The notes under the pieces were generated by a model. The model made no database searches and was not told the origin of the DNA. It was given only the letters and a program-made list of their open reading frames with translations. Shown in pieces: positions 11,849-25,306 of a DNA stretch of 64,000 nt. The DNA lies in the NCBI GenBank assembly GCA_905250075.1, contig CAJNOP010000093.1:378335-442334 (forward strand), written 5' to 3'. A program made the position numbers and the translations under genes. The number at the start of each line of letters is the position of its first letter. Position 1 is the stretch's first letter. This DNA is from Rotaria sp. Silwood1 (taxonomy: Eukaryota > Rotifera > Eurotatoria > Philodinida > Philodinidae).

Positions 11849-14814
11849 TGAAAAATATGATTATAGAGGAAACATATTATTCAGACATATACACGAGCAA
11901 ATATTCCATATTCACTTGGTATGTCATTAATTATTTCGTTGTCAACGTTACCACTGATATGACTATCTAAATAAACTAATATCAACAGTTATTTTGAATG
12001 AATTTTTATTAAAAATTATTTTTTTTTCTTAAATGTTTTCTTTTTCAGTAAACAAGATGAAATATTATAAAACAATGAGAGGTCGCATGTTGCCGAATAG
12101 TGAAAAACTACATTGCCAATTTTTTTTCGATCACATTAATCTATAATCATTCATAGGTAATATAGATCAATTCAGTAGAGATCTGCATCAAAGCAGCAGC
12201 CAACGTCGAAGTTACATCAGTAAAAAGTCAAATCTTTTTTCATCCCTATGTTGAGACGTAATTCAACATTGAAGGCGAGCAGCCTTGTGTAGTCCATTTT
12301 CCAAAAGTAGAAAAGCATTGCGCACTCCACAAAGTATGCCTTTGCTCTTACGTAGTAATAAGTATCTTCTTCATATGTTAAGTAATAAATAAAAGTATTC
12401 TACTTTATTGATTCAATTCAAGAAAAAATACATTAGAGCAATATCCTCATTAACAAGTAGCACAAAAAGAAATATATATGCAAAGTCAAAAAAGTTTGGC
12501 TCTGCAAGACTCTACAATTCAATGGTTAGTTTTATTCTTGTGTATTAACTGTAGGATGATCCATAAATAACACTATTGAAAATTCGTAATATTGTATTCT
12601 TTCACTTTTAAACGGACTAGTTATGAAAATGTGCTCTATGCATATCAATATAGTATCATTCATAAAGTTTATTGTTGCTATTCTCTCAGATGGCAACGAA
12701 AAACTATCTGTGAAATGTTTCATATGAATTTTCTAACATCATAACAAGTAAAATTTCTTTAGTAAGGTCCATGATAATACTTAATAGTGCTGTTTGTTTG
12801 TATCAGTGGTATGAAAAAAGAAACTTTCACTAACTAAAAAACTAATCCATTTTGTTGAAATGAAGTGGAGATATTTCACTTTTCTTTCCCCATTGTATAG
12901 CTTCGAGAAAAGCAAGGAAGATCTACATATGACTTATATGCATTTTCATTCGTTTGTCAATACTCAAAAACGTTTTTTTTGATTCATAGAGAAATGTAGT
13001 GGTGCTATCAATCGTATTATTGAAAGTACAATGATAATTCAGCTCGGAAATAATCATAATCTGGTACAAGAGTTTTGATGACTTTTTTAGACTTATTCAA
13101 AATGATTTAGTGGAAAACAGAGAAAAAGAAAATATCGAAAAGGCAAGGATGAGGAAGTACATGGTAAGAAGAGTCTCATCCTTCCTCACCTCACGTTAAA
13201 ATGAATGATTATAGACCATAAAAACAACGAAATCAAATTAATCTGATAACAGCCAATAACGATAAGAAAGTCAAACGACGCATTCTGCTTTTTCCTTTGT
13301 TCTACTTTTTGCTTTTGCTATTTTTATCTTCTACATAACTTTTTTTGGCATTTTCCTATTTGGTTTTTCTTCTTTTCTATATTTTTTATCAATCCAATTA
13401 AAGCAAAACTGGCATAACATTCAACAAGAAAAACAACAATAATATAATTGATAGTCTATTTTTCTTAAATTAATACATAGATTTTCATAAATTCATAATG
13501 AAATTTTAAATTTTATATCAAATAATGATCGAGATAAATTTTCAAAGTTAGATAAGTTATGACTCAGTTGCATAATACTTTAAGTATACAAACACAAGAA
13601 ATTATCCTTAGGTTATCGTACGGAAAATTACTGAAGGTCAATACTTTTCTCTTTTACCGTCTTTTGACAAAACTAATACATACATATATGAGACTTAGAC
13701 AACGAACTAGACTATTATGATAGGATAGAATTCATGTCAACGACTACAAGGAACTATCTTAAACATCGCTATCTCTCATTGTCAATAACCGATGAAAAAC
13801 GGACAAGATCGATCTTAATAAACGATAATAATATTTAAAGAAAGCATAAACACCTCCTCCTCTATAATTTCATATTCTATACAACAATAATTAAGTATAT
13901 AACTAAATATATATATCTATATCATTAATTATACTCGATATGTTCAAGTGTTAATACAATATGAACACTAAAAAATATAACAATAGATTGTTCAAACTAT
14001 CAAAGTCATTAACTAAAATAAATTCATCATTTTTGTTTTCAAATTCAATGTAAGAGAACAAAAATTAGTTTCAATATACGTAATCGATTTCCTTTAGTTT
14101 TTTCTTCTCTTTTTTTTTTAGTATAAATAAAATTCATTTGATAATTACCAAGCAATTCTTTTCTATCATTAGAATCTTTATTTTTTTTCTTTAATAACAA
14201 TAAAACTGATTTTTATCATAATGAAAATTCTCATCTTCTCTTCCTTTTTTTGTTTATTTCCATACATATGTTAAGAACATTTTGTTTTTCTCATAACCGG
14301 AAAAGATTGTCTCAACAATGCGAGAAGATGATACACAGCAGGAGAAGAAAAGAAAAGAAAAAAGAAGAAAAAAAGAAATTAGCTTATTCCATCGACATAT
14401 AATAAAAGATATCTTCCAATCATCAACGAGTATTAATATACAGAATAACCAATATCACTGCATCTCTCTCTCTCTCTCTTTATTCTTTTTTTTTGTTTAA
14501 GAGAGAGAAAAAAGACGATAAAAGATAACCTAAATGAGAATGGGGCAAAAGACGCGTTCTCTATTCGAGACGCTAATTCTTCTTTTACCCACAGTATACA
14601 TGTATGACGAGCTTGCATTATGATTGATGAGTATAATTGACGTTAGTAGATGATATGCACCAGGCGTGTACATCCACACATATATCTTCGTCGAAATAAC
14701 TCTACATTTTCGAGAGAATTAAAATTTCACGTGTGCATATGTCAAGATTGATTAAAAAAAATTCTTTTTTTTTTTTTTTTTTCCTCTTTTATTATATCTA
14801 GATATAATTATCAT
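11849..14814. other. Intergenic between two divergent genes
   Basis: About 3 kb separating the minus-strand PPP1R36-like gene from the plus-strand homeobox gene, so it must hold both promoters. It contains a short CT dinucleotide run near 14462-14480, which can pair with the GA run just downstream, and long T tracts just before the homeobox start. No open frame here shows coding character. Confidence 0.5.
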
Positions 14815-17800
14815 ATGTCCTCTTATGATAATATAATGACGACGAATACAACAAATTTTTATTATCAACAATATCATCCTTCACAAACATCATTATTACA
14901 ATCAACAACAAACAATACGGATTTAAATAAACTTGATAAAGATCTTATATATAAGTAAAAAAAAGAAAAGAAATTCTTCTTATTTGAAATATATATTTTT
15001 TCTCTTTTGTTTTTTTTTTTTTTAGTCATCCACTTTTTCCTTTACTTGCTATTATATTTGATAAATGTGAATTAGCAACAAATTCACCTCGTGATGCAAA
15101 TAATCCAAATTATGCTTGTTCACTTACATCACTTAATGAAGATGTTATTGAATTTACAAAACAAGTAAAGTTTTCAAGTATTTTCTCTATGAATAATTTA
15201 ATCATGTTTTTCTTTTCTAATAGTTAACAAAAGAACATTTACCATGTCATACATCAAATCCTGAAATTGATAATCTTGTATGTATTTGTTTATTTATATA
15301 AGATAAATAAAAAACATAAAGAAAAAAAAAATATCTACAATAACTCTTCTTCTTTTCTTTTTTTAAGATGATGCAAGCAATACAAATTTTAAGAATTCAT
15401 TTACTTGAATTGGAAAAAGTTCATGAGTTATGCGATAATTTTTGTCAACGTTATATTCATTTATTGAAAGGAAAAATGCCTATGTAAGTTAGTTGAAAAA
15501 AGAAAATGTATACTTGAATTTTATTTGTTTTTTATTAAAGGGATATTATAATGGATGATCGAGATTTAAGTTTTTCAAAATCTGAAGATGAACAAAGTGA
15601 AATGAGTAATCATGATTTTGAACAAGATATCAAACCGGTAATAATAGAGTTTTTCTTTTAAACGACGATTTCCAATTACTCTTATGTTTTATCTTATGGT
15701 TGTCCCAAAATAGTTTAATCATTCTACTGTAAATGTCATGTTAATTAGACAATAAGCATAGGAATATTAGCAAAGGAATCTTCGTCTAAAACATGTTCTT
15801 TTTTTTCATCAAAAGATTAGGTAATTTCTCGAGTGTAATTCGTCATATTAATGCAGATACTATTCTACATTTTTCTAATTGCACAATAATTTTCATTTAC
15901 TACAATCCAGACTCTTTTATTGAATGCTCAGAAACTTTTGACAAAAGAAAACATGTGTTACAATCGAAGGTTGCGACAGTCATTATCCATGAGAATATAT
16001 GATAAACTATGCTTGTATAGATTCGATTAAATCATATCTATCTATATATATATAGTTGCGGTTCGATGATCTTTTAGAAAAAAAAGAAAAGAAAAGATGT
16101 TAATCAAAGATAAATCTAATCTATATATTCTAATCAGGTGCGTTCATTGTCTCAAACATCAACACATGATCCTAATCAAACATTAAAATCAAATTCGGAT
16201 TCATCAGAATCGCGAAGTCCAAATCAACAGCAACAGCAACAGCAACAGCAACAACAACCACCATTCTTATCTATTCAACAAACTAATAATTATATGCCAT
16301 CATCATCATCAACAATTCAATATTCTCATCAATCAATTGATGAAACAGATAAAAGTAGTGAAAATTTTGAAAGTTCAATTGAAGGTGATTATTATGAAGA
16401 AAATGATGATAATAATAAACGTCGTCAAAAAAAACGAGGTATTTTTCCTAAAGCAGCTACATCATTAATGCGTGCATGGCTATTTCAACATTTAAATGTA
16501 AGATTTTATAATTGATAAGAAAAGAAAATAATGTTTTATTTTCTTTTTCTTTTTTAGCATCCATATCCATCTGAAGAACAAAAGAAAATTTTAGCTCGAG
16601 AAACTAATCTTAATATTTTACAAGTTAATAATTGGTACGTTTCATTTTTAATGTTTTACTCGAATGATCTTCAACATTTCCTGCTATGAATCTGAAGTGT
16701 CGTAATCGTTTGGGTTAATCAATTCACACCGTTCCGTTCCATCTCATCAATTGTTCGTGACGAACCGTGTTAAAAACAGTTAACGCTGCGGAAATTTTTT
16801 TTTCAATCATGCAGCTGTGCTTGATCTATATACGTATATATATATACATACACACAACGGTCATTAGAATTGTTCTTCTTTCACAAGGAGATGATGCTTA
16901 GAGTCATTAATCATATTCTTTTTTTGTTCTTCTATGTTGTAAACATAGTGTTGACAGGTAGAAACGTCTGTTTGACGGATTACGATAAAAGAAAGAAATG
17001 CAGCTGTTTTAGTTATTTTCAGTAAAATATCATTCTCCTTTATTTTTTTTTCTCTAAGGTTTATTAATGCTCGCAGAAGAATTGTACAACCAATGATTGA
17101 TCAATCAAATCGTGCTGGTAAGTTTATAAGTAAAGAAAAACGAAATCTTTTTTTCAATTTGGAATAATTAAATATCTTTGTGTTTTTGTTCAAGCGATTA
17201 CACAAAAAGGTTTGTTATAATAGAATAAAAAATGAAGACTAAGCATGATTACGCATGGATATTCTTATTTAATAAATAGATTAAAAATATATAAAAGCAT
17301 GACCATAGAAATATTGATCTATGAATTGGAAATGAAAATCGTTTGTAGAGAAATAGATCTTAAATATTGATCAATTCTATTATTTAAGCGTCTTTGACGA
17401 AAAAATACATTAGAGGTTAATCGCTGAAGGTTTAGTATTCAAATGGTAGTGGAAATAAATGTGTAATCAGAGATATTCGGAACAGATGACTCTGTCGGTC
17501 TTGAAGGATTTTCGTTTATTTCCAACGTTTCATAGTTATTTTTTACTCATCAGTTTCCGAAAAGACATTAGCTCATGCCGAAAACTGAGTCAACTTTAAC
17601 AAGAGTCTTCTGATTGGCCGTCTGAGTCATCGACTCTTCCCTTTCTCACAGTCCTAGCGCCCTCGAGATATGTCTATATGCTACATCGCTTATCGTTGTC
17701 TGTATTCATGTAATATTGTACTTAAGTATTTAATCTACTACCAAGAAGAACATTAATGAAAGATCATAGTAGTTAATTCAGTACTTCATATATATCTTAA

Positions 17801-18243
17801 AAACATTTCGGAATATGTGCATGAAAATAAATACGATCGAAAATATATTCAATATATTTCATTTTTTTTTTGTATAGTCATTGGATCGGAATATAATGAT
17901 TTAATAACGACAAATCCTTATCATACATTTGATCCAACTCGAACATCATATAGCTTTCAACCAAGTATATGAAATAGATAGTTTCTTTTTAGTTTTTTAT
18001 TTAATTTTTAAATCTTTTAAAGATCTTTATGACGAAATGACAACTGCATCAGGTTATTGTCCACCATCAATATCTCATTCATCAAGTTATTCATCATGTC
18101 CATCGATGCATCCAAGTTCATTTTTTGCTGCTGCAGCTGCAGCAGCAGCCGTTGCTGCTGTTGGTACTAATACAACATCTATACAACATGGTATTTCTCC
18201 ATCATCTTCATCATCTTATCATGGACAAACAAATGGGGAATAG
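14815..18243 (+). CDS. MEIS: Meis/homothorax TALE homeodomain transcription factor
   Basis: Ten exons join in phase to 449 residues. Residues from about 47 carry the MEIS N-terminal domain ([19 protein letters not shown]), which binds PBC/Extradenticle partners. Around residues 278-340 lies a TALE homeodomain with [20 protein letters not shown], the three-residue loop [10 protein letters not shown], and recognition helix [18 protein letters not shown], nearly identical to animal Meis. A CAG-rich run gives 11 Gln before the homeodomain, and a poly-Ala run lies near residues 412-419. Exons: 14815-14954, 15026-15164, 15224-15277, 15368-15483, 15541-15637, 16138-16497, 16558-16634, 17059-17117, 17878-17964 and 18023-18243. 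The homeodomain is split after Asn-Trp by a 424-nt intron, and a 760-nt intron follows it. Retaining the 58-nt last intron would end the protein early at a TGA near 17971. A polypyrimidine-AG lies 13 nt before the ATG. Confidence 0.96.
17586..17629. promoter_or_regulatory. Paired AP-1-type sites flanking a reverse CCAAT box, inside a Meis intron
   Basis: Two TGAGTCA heptamers (17586-17592 and 17623-17629) bracket ATTGG (17613-17617, a reverse CCAAT) in a patch visibly richer in GC than the rest of the 760-nt intron. This could be an intronic enhancer or an alternative promoter for a product lacking the homeodomain. The motifs are short, so this is inference. Confidence 0.3.
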
Positions 18244-18813
18244 AAAAGAACATGTTTTTCTTTTTTTCTTGATCTAGTGTGCATATATGTTTATTATTGC
18301 TGTTTCACTCCTTTTTTTTTGTCGGTTAAAATTTTCGAAAAAAATATATTATATACTGTGATGAATGAATTGATTTTTTGACGAAAAAAAAAAACCGTTC
18401 GTTTTGTAATTTCTTTTGCAATTATTCGAATTATTATTAAATGACTATGTATGAATGTGCTAGTATGCAAAGAAACAAAAACGAACGACACGTGCAAACA
18501 AAAAGACGATCTATATGTAGTTTAATGGATAGGTAAAATAAAAAAAAGAACGTAAAAGAAAAACAAGGAAGAGATAAACAGAAAGAAAAAAAGTGGCTTT
18601 AAAAAAAAACATTCTATAGTTCCATCATATCGGATGTTTGCAGCTGTTTAGAGAAGGTTAGGACATTACTATTAATCTATGAAATGTAATGATACAAAGA
18701 AAAAAATGCTACCGGATGATTTGTTTTTAGAGTTAGATGTTTTAATAAAAAAAAAAACGAAGAAAAACAACTGAATATTACTTTTTCTTCTCGTGTGATA
18801 GACATTTGAAGTA
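18244..18813 (+). other. Meis 3' UTR and spacer before the CoA-transferase gene
   Basis: 570 nt between two co-oriented genes. It holds A-rich AATAAA-like stretches near 18535-18545 and ends in a polypyrimidine-AG (TTTTTCTTCTCGTGTGATAG) 12 nt before the next ATG. An upstream cis exon of the next gene cannot be excluded. Confidence 0.4.
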
Positions 18814-21366
18814 ATGGCGAAATTGATCATTGATCAAGCTTTATCACTTATCAATTCTGGTGCACGTGTTTTTGTGCAGGGTAAGTGAATAGAATATTCA
18901 AGAAGAAAAATGGAAGAGAATATTTTTATTATCAGTGAAATAAATGAAGAGTTTGAAAATTTTTCTGTCATCGATTATCGATTGATTGATTGTGCACAGA
19001 AAAATAATTTCGAATAACTTTAGCTAATATTTATAGTTATATGAATTAAGTTTTCTGTTTTAGCTCTATGGAGTATATCTATTAATAATAAAAAAGAATT
19101 ATGAACAATCATCAAATTGTAAATCGTCATTGTTAATAGAAAATAATCTTATATATTTATCATATCCTAGATATGTTTTTCAGTTTGAACTAAATAAAGG
19201 ATATCTCGATTAATAGGGATGAATTCAACTAGTCTCATGAGAGTCTATCAGTTAAATCATTTTATTTAACAGATGAGAGATATTATAGCTGGATTCTTTT
19301 TTTTTATTTCTTCTATCATTAGGATGTGGTGGAACTCCTCAATATCTTAATCGTCTTTTAGCCAATCGTGCTGGTGATCTACGACGTGTTGAAATTATAA
19401 GTCTTAATCCTCTTGATGATACATTTACCAATCCTGAATTAAAAGATAGTTTTTTTATTAATAGTCTTTTTGCATCATCTTTTGTTCGTTCATCGATTGT
19501 TAATGGTTCTGCATCATATATTCCAACATTTCTCAATGAAATGCCTCGTCTTTTCGATGAAAATATTCTTCCTATTGATGCTGCTTTAATTCATGTTTCA
19601 CCACCGGATAAACATGGTTATTGTTCACTTGGTATTTCAGTTGAAGTAACACGAGCAGCTATACGAAATGCTAAACATGTTTTTGCTCAAATCAATCGAA
19701 ATATGCCCCGTGTACATGGTGATACATTTGTACATATGAATGATATTGATGCTTATGTTGAATATGATGAATCATTAATTGAATTTAATCATACGAAAGA
19801 AATTACAAAAATAGAAACAACTATTAGTAGCAGAGTTGCTGAATTAATTGACGATCAAAGTACACGTGAGTATCAAATCTCAAACATTAAAAATATATAT
19901 AAGCTTTCGAGAAACTAAATTAAAGAAGGAGTAGCACAAGAAAATTTTGCGAATTTTTATAATGTGTAAAAATGTGCTTATGAAACAATATGGACAATTG
20001 TTAATAGTTTGATAAGACGAAAGCTTAATTTAATACAATCCCATTTTAATCATATATATCGAATGTGGGTAAAGTCCATTAGATCAAATAAATTGTTCTA
20101 GATGCTGCAAACAACCAAATTATTCATGATTCTACTAATATTCTAAACGAGATTAGTACTGATTTTTCCACAACATACTTTCATTACTTTCAGTTGAAGT
20201 CAAATCAACAGTTGGGAAAGTTTAATCGATTGACTTGTATATCAAGCTCACTGGTTTTTAGACGATATGTTTAGCAGCAACATAGCAAAAAATAATCCTA
20301 TATCAACGCAAAACATCGAGATCAATGGACATTGATGTTATTTTTCGCTTGTATTTGAGATGACGATGATGATTAATGATCTTTTTGCTTTGAAGATTAT
20401 ACTAGACCTCGGTTTGGTTTCAAACATTATCAAAAAATGGTTATATAGATGTAAAACGAAAAATGTCGCAAAACGTTTGCCATAATCGGTATTAGTGAAA
20501 TGAGAATTATAATTCAAAGAAATAAAATGACTTTCATATAAAATAATTTTCATTGTGTTTTTTTTTCAACTTTTTTTCATAGAATTTATTTTAAAAAAGA
20601 AAGTATGATAATATTTAAATGATATATCTTTTCTTTTATAGTTCAAATAGGTATTGGCCCTATTCCAGATTCTATTTTAACATGTCTCAATAATCATAAG
20701 GATCTAGGTATAGCAACAGAAATGTTATCAGATGGTATTATACCATTATTAGAAAAAGGTATTATTACAAATCGATATAAAAAATTTCATCCTGGTAAAA
20801 CAACATGTACATTTATGTTGGGAACAAAAAAATTATATAATTTTGTCGATGATAATCCAAATATTCTTTCATTAGATGTTTCATTAACAAATGATCCAGC
20901 TCAAATACGTCAAAATTCAAAAATGTGTGCAATTAATTCTGCATTAGAAATTGATCTTACTGGACAAATTTGTTCAGATTCATTAGGAACAATGCAATAT
21001 TCAGGTGTTGGTGGACAAATGGATTTTATGCGTGGTGCTGCTTTAAGTAAACATGGAAAACCAATTATTGTATTACCATCACAAACATCAAAAGGTGTTT
21101 CACGAATTGTTAATACGGTAAAATTCTATATATTCAGTACAATAATGAAAAATAATCATGTCATTTTTATTTTTTAGTTAAAAGACGGTGCTGCTGTAAC
21201 AGCAACTCGAGCTCATGCTCATTATGTTGTCACAGAATATGGTACAGTTAATTTATTCGGTAAAAATTATCAACAAAGAGCTAAAGCATTAATTGAAATA
21301 GCACATCCAGATCATCGTGAAGCATTAGAACGTGCTGCATATAAACGTTTTAAAGCTTTGTATTAA
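18814..21366 (+). CDS. Acetyl-CoA hydrolase / 4-hydroxybutyrate CoA-transferase family protein
   Basis: Four exons (18814-18880, 19323-19865, 20642-21117, 21178-21366) join in phase to 424 residues, about the size of bacterial 4-hydroxybutyrate CoA-transferases. The family moves CoA between acyl groups through a glutamyl-CoA thioester. Glu230 in the motif GIATEMLSDGIIPL aligns with the catalytic glutamate position. Other family landmarks are FVQGGCGTP near the start, LIHVSPPDKHGYCSLG in the middle, and QYSGVGGQMDFMRGA plus VVTEYGTVNLFG in the C-terminal half. The start ATG follows an acceptor-like sequence, so an N-terminal mitochondrial exon farther upstream is possible; without it no targeting peptide is seen. 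It lies 570 nt after Meis on the same strand. The exact acyl substrate cannot be told. Confidence 0.9.
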
Positions 21367-24300
21367 ATATGAAATTGAATATTTAATTAATTATGTAACA
21401 TATGAAAGAAAAAAAAGATCAATATGATATAATGATCTCATTTTATTAGTCAAGTATAGAAATTAAATTTGATAAAATGTTTAACTTTTTATTCAATTTA
21501 ATTTATTTAAAAATTTTCTTAATTTTTTCGTCACATAGTTGTATATATTTGAGTAGCATCACTGTGATTTATTAAGAAATTTTATTGTTTACTAGATCGC
21601 ATAAAACTTATCAAAAAAAGAAAACAGTGATTATGTTTGTAATGATTTTATATTAGTGAAAAGCATCTTGTTTTTACTTACAATTGAACTAAGTTTCAAA
21701 TAGTTTTAAAAAATAAATATTATTTTATTCAATAATTAATTTATATAATCATTGGTACTGATTTATTATTGCTTGTGAATTCTAATCGTTTATATAAAAA
21801 GTTGTTATACACATTTAAATATAAAACTACATGTGTACTTTCTCGGTAGAACAATTAATAGTACTCTAATATAATATTATTAGATTAGAATTAGAGCTCG
21901 TTTGAATAAAACAAAAACAAACATATTTATCAATAAATATTCAACATAAATATTACCAATGCTCGCCTTATTCTATACATTAAACTAAAATGTGTTCTTT
22001 TTTTAGATTGTATCGCATCTGCATTCTTTCATAAACTATTTACTTACTATTCATTCAGCGTTTTGTATGACGTATTCAGCATTATATAACCGATGGTGCT
22101 CCTATATTATTGATATTCTTTTTCGAATATATTTTCTGGCGCTTTCTTTTTTAATTATATGATGTTAAAGAATATATGAAGAGATCCATTAGCAAGATGA
22201 CATTAGCTGTGAATGGTTTCGTAGCGCTTAAATCGAATCATGATAATTGGATCTCATCATTTCGTTCTTAAGAAACGGCAATTGAAGATGAAAATTATTA
22301 CTAAAATGAATCAAACTCAAAAATAGTCGATATATATTTTTTTTTTCGTAACAACACCGTTGAGAGAATGAGAAATAGATACAAATGATATATTCAAACG
22401 AAATATCCTTTTAGAAGGGCTCTATATTGTACTTGAATATGTTGTGAAGTGCGATACGTGACTCATTTTCGTTGAATGTATACAAGTTATTAAAAACTAT
22501 AAATTTGTTTCATAGTTAGAATTCATTTCTGTATCAGACATAGATAACTTAAGTCAGGTACTATTGAATTCAATTTAGTAATTGATTAAAATAAATGTCA
22601 CAAAGACTTTGAACATTTTAAATGAATCTAAGCGATATTTTTCAAGTACATAAATTTATTTAGATAATGAATAAAAATTTAAGGTCAACTTACAAAAACA
22701 ATCTCTGTTTTAAATTATATCAGTTATTTTCAAATAGACTACGTCTTTTTGAGATACGATCGAATCTTTGTTCACATCTATACTAGTAAGTAAATAACTA
22801 TTTGAAACAATTAAAATAATTATTGTTTTGCAGAATAATGTAGCTGTCGAATATCTGTTGACTTTCAGTTGAGTTGAAGGATTCTATATAAAAGTAAAGT
22901 ATTCAATAATAAATAGAATATATTTCATAGCAGATATGAGTAGTTTAATTATTAAGAAAAGAGCATTTTCTTTAATTAAGGTAATAGCAGAGAGTGCCAA
23001 ATTATATAAAACCAAAATATGCCTTCAGTTTTCTTGAAATAGTGTGCTTTTCGAGAAAAGAAATGATTATTGAGAAAAAAAAAACATTTTTAATAGTTAG
23101 AAAAATTTTCGTCTTAACTTTACTTTGGTAAATCTGGTGTCATTTTCACAGATATAAAAATATTGATACATTGAAAGCAAACAAAAAAAATGTTACTACG
23201 AACCTCGTTTAGCTAAATTTATACAAATATTGTAATAGTATTATATTTTCTTTAAACCTATTGATAGTACACAATACTTAAATGAAATATACCGATGATG
23301 CTTAAAAAAAAGATACAATTTCCAAAGACATAACACTGTATTGAGTGCACACTGAATGCTATAAGCAACCATGTCTTCTAATTTTTTGAAAAGCTGGATT
23401 TTTTTGCTTATTTTTATAATCTCCAGTCTTGATTTGCGGTCCCATTATGATCAATCATCCTTTCAATCAAACTGTCTCGAAACGCATATGTATGGCACCA
23501 TTATAGATGAAAACCCAATAATATTCAAAAAAAGATAATGATAATGCTATATAGCAAGATAATTTAAAATAAAATCTTTTCGAAGATGATAAACATAAAG
23601 AAAATAATAATTGTGATAATTGAATAACAATTTAATTAATGAGAATGTGGTTGTGAGGTGTGAATGTGTGTCTTTGAGATTTACAGATTTGCAGTTTCCT
23701 GCTCGGATTCACATCCATACTGATCTAAATCTACATCCACATCCTAGTTAGCTCTCCATTTATATTCGAACTCAATTTCGGCAACTGTTACTTTTCATTG
23801 TATGTCTTTATTTTTTCACGAAGAAAAAAAAAAGAAAAGCTATCATATTACTTTCGTTTTACTTCTTTTTTTTGAATTATCAAATTTGCACAAGATCCTA
23901 GATAAGTGGATTTTCGATTCTTTTTTGAATGAAAACTAGTTTTAATCGATGACTTTTGAGAAATAAAAAAGAAGTTTCATTTTAATGGTTATTTTAAAAA
24001 TTTTCATTAAAAAAATCCCATGACTTGATGTCAATACTTTTGCATCATGTTTATTTCTATGATTTTGTTTACTTAGAAAAGATCGAAATCATTATATCAG
24101 TTTCATCACTTTATGATCACTTTCATGTCATGCTTTTGAATACTATGAAATAATCAAAGTCATCATATTAGTTTCATTACTTTCATCAGTTGTATTTCAG
24201 AATTTTAGTAATACAAGATAAAAATAATTATTTTAAACTGTATCTATATATTCGTCCGTCCACTTATTGCTTTGTCTCAAAACATGATGTACAAAAGCAG

Positions 24301-24938
24301 AGAGGCTGTCAAAATTCAACCGTTTATATGATAAGTCACTGACTTTCATATTCTGAATATATACCATTTAATACTACAATACGGTATAATGTGTCTTTTC
24401 CAAAAGTTTATCGAACATCTTCTCGATAAGATTCATTCTGTGTAATGCGAGAGAAGTTCAGATGAGACTATGATACCCGAGTCTGCCAAAAACTCTAGAG
24501 GTAAATTTCGTTCAAATTCAATGATTTTCATGAAATGAAAATTTCGAAAATCAGCACTAACTTTAAAATACATAAATAAAACGTGTGCATTCCATTATCA
24601 AAAATGGTATGTTTTTGATTTTCGTCATCGTTTTTCTGTAGGTTAATTTTCATTAAAATCATGAGATTTACCGTATTTTTTGCCAGTTCTTTTGATACCA
24701 TGGATTGTAACTGACCTTTGCCCAAATATTGGAAAATGACAAATGTTTTCGTATCAAAGTTTACCATGCCATAGGTTTTGGCACGGATGAAAACGAATAT
24801 TGAAGTGCAATTTTTTAATGATTTGATCGAAAAAAAACTTTTTTCTACGACTATTTATGATGCTATTTTACCGTGTTCAATAGAAGAACCTAAAATGTGC
24901 TTTTTTAACTTTGAAGATATCCACAAATGTTCAGAACA
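21367..24938. other. Intergenic, no gene seen
   Basis: About 3.6 kb of AT-rich DNA. The only conspicuous part is a GTG/CAC-rich segment at 23641-23770. No coding region, tRNA or transposon ends were recognised elsewhere. Confidence 0.5.
23641..23770. repeat. GTG-rich / CACATCC-rich segment with inverted halves
   Basis: The left part is rich in GTGGTTGTGAGGTGTGAATG-type words and the right part in CACATCC and CTACATCC words. The two ends are therefore roughly complementary. A similar arrangement recurs at 44291-44345 and 44545-44610. The nature of the family is unknown. Confidence 0.35.
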
Positions 24939-25094
24939 TCACTGAGCACTATTCCACAAAATGCTTGCAGCCTCTATAGATTTGTTCCACATGTTTCTTT
25001 TAAATAATGATAAAGCAGCTCTCCGACTAGCACCATTATCAAAATACTCAACAATATCGAGTTTCATCTTAAATACTTTGACATCGAGACTCAT
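24939..25094 (-). pseudogene. Relic encoding a CENP-B/pogo-like helix-turn-helix start
   Basis: A 51-codon open frame beginning MSLDVKVFKMKLDIVEYF and continuing DNGASRRAALSLFKRNMWN. The pattern K-x-x-I-V-x-x-x-x-x-G-x-S-x-x-x-A-x-x-x-F is the shape of the N-terminal HTH of CENP-B/Tigger/pogo-type DNA-binding proteins and transposases. A stop follows at codon 52, and downstream translation in the same frame is broken. No terminal repeats were seen. It is best read as a fragment of a DNA transposon or a derived gene. The assignment rests on one motif. Confidence 0.35.
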
Positions 25095-25306
25095 TCCAGC
25101 ATAGTACGTTGACAGTTATATTTATTTTGTAAGTCTTGGTTCAAACAAGAGAAAGTGAAAGAGAGAACAACATCATATTATTATCTAAGACAAAAAACTT
25201 AGTAGTTCAGTAAATTTTTGTGAATATGAAATAATGTTTAGCAAATGTTAATTATTATAGTTCAAATCGCATGGTGTTTTCACTCGAAAATATTTGAAGA
25301 ACCACA

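Noticed and set aside
17941-17973. Early TGA after residue QPSI in Meis, as if the protein ended there
   Set aside because: A GTATAT donor and TTTTAAAG acceptor remove 58 nt and restore a conserved-looking Ser/Ala-rich tail. It may still occur as a retained-intron form.
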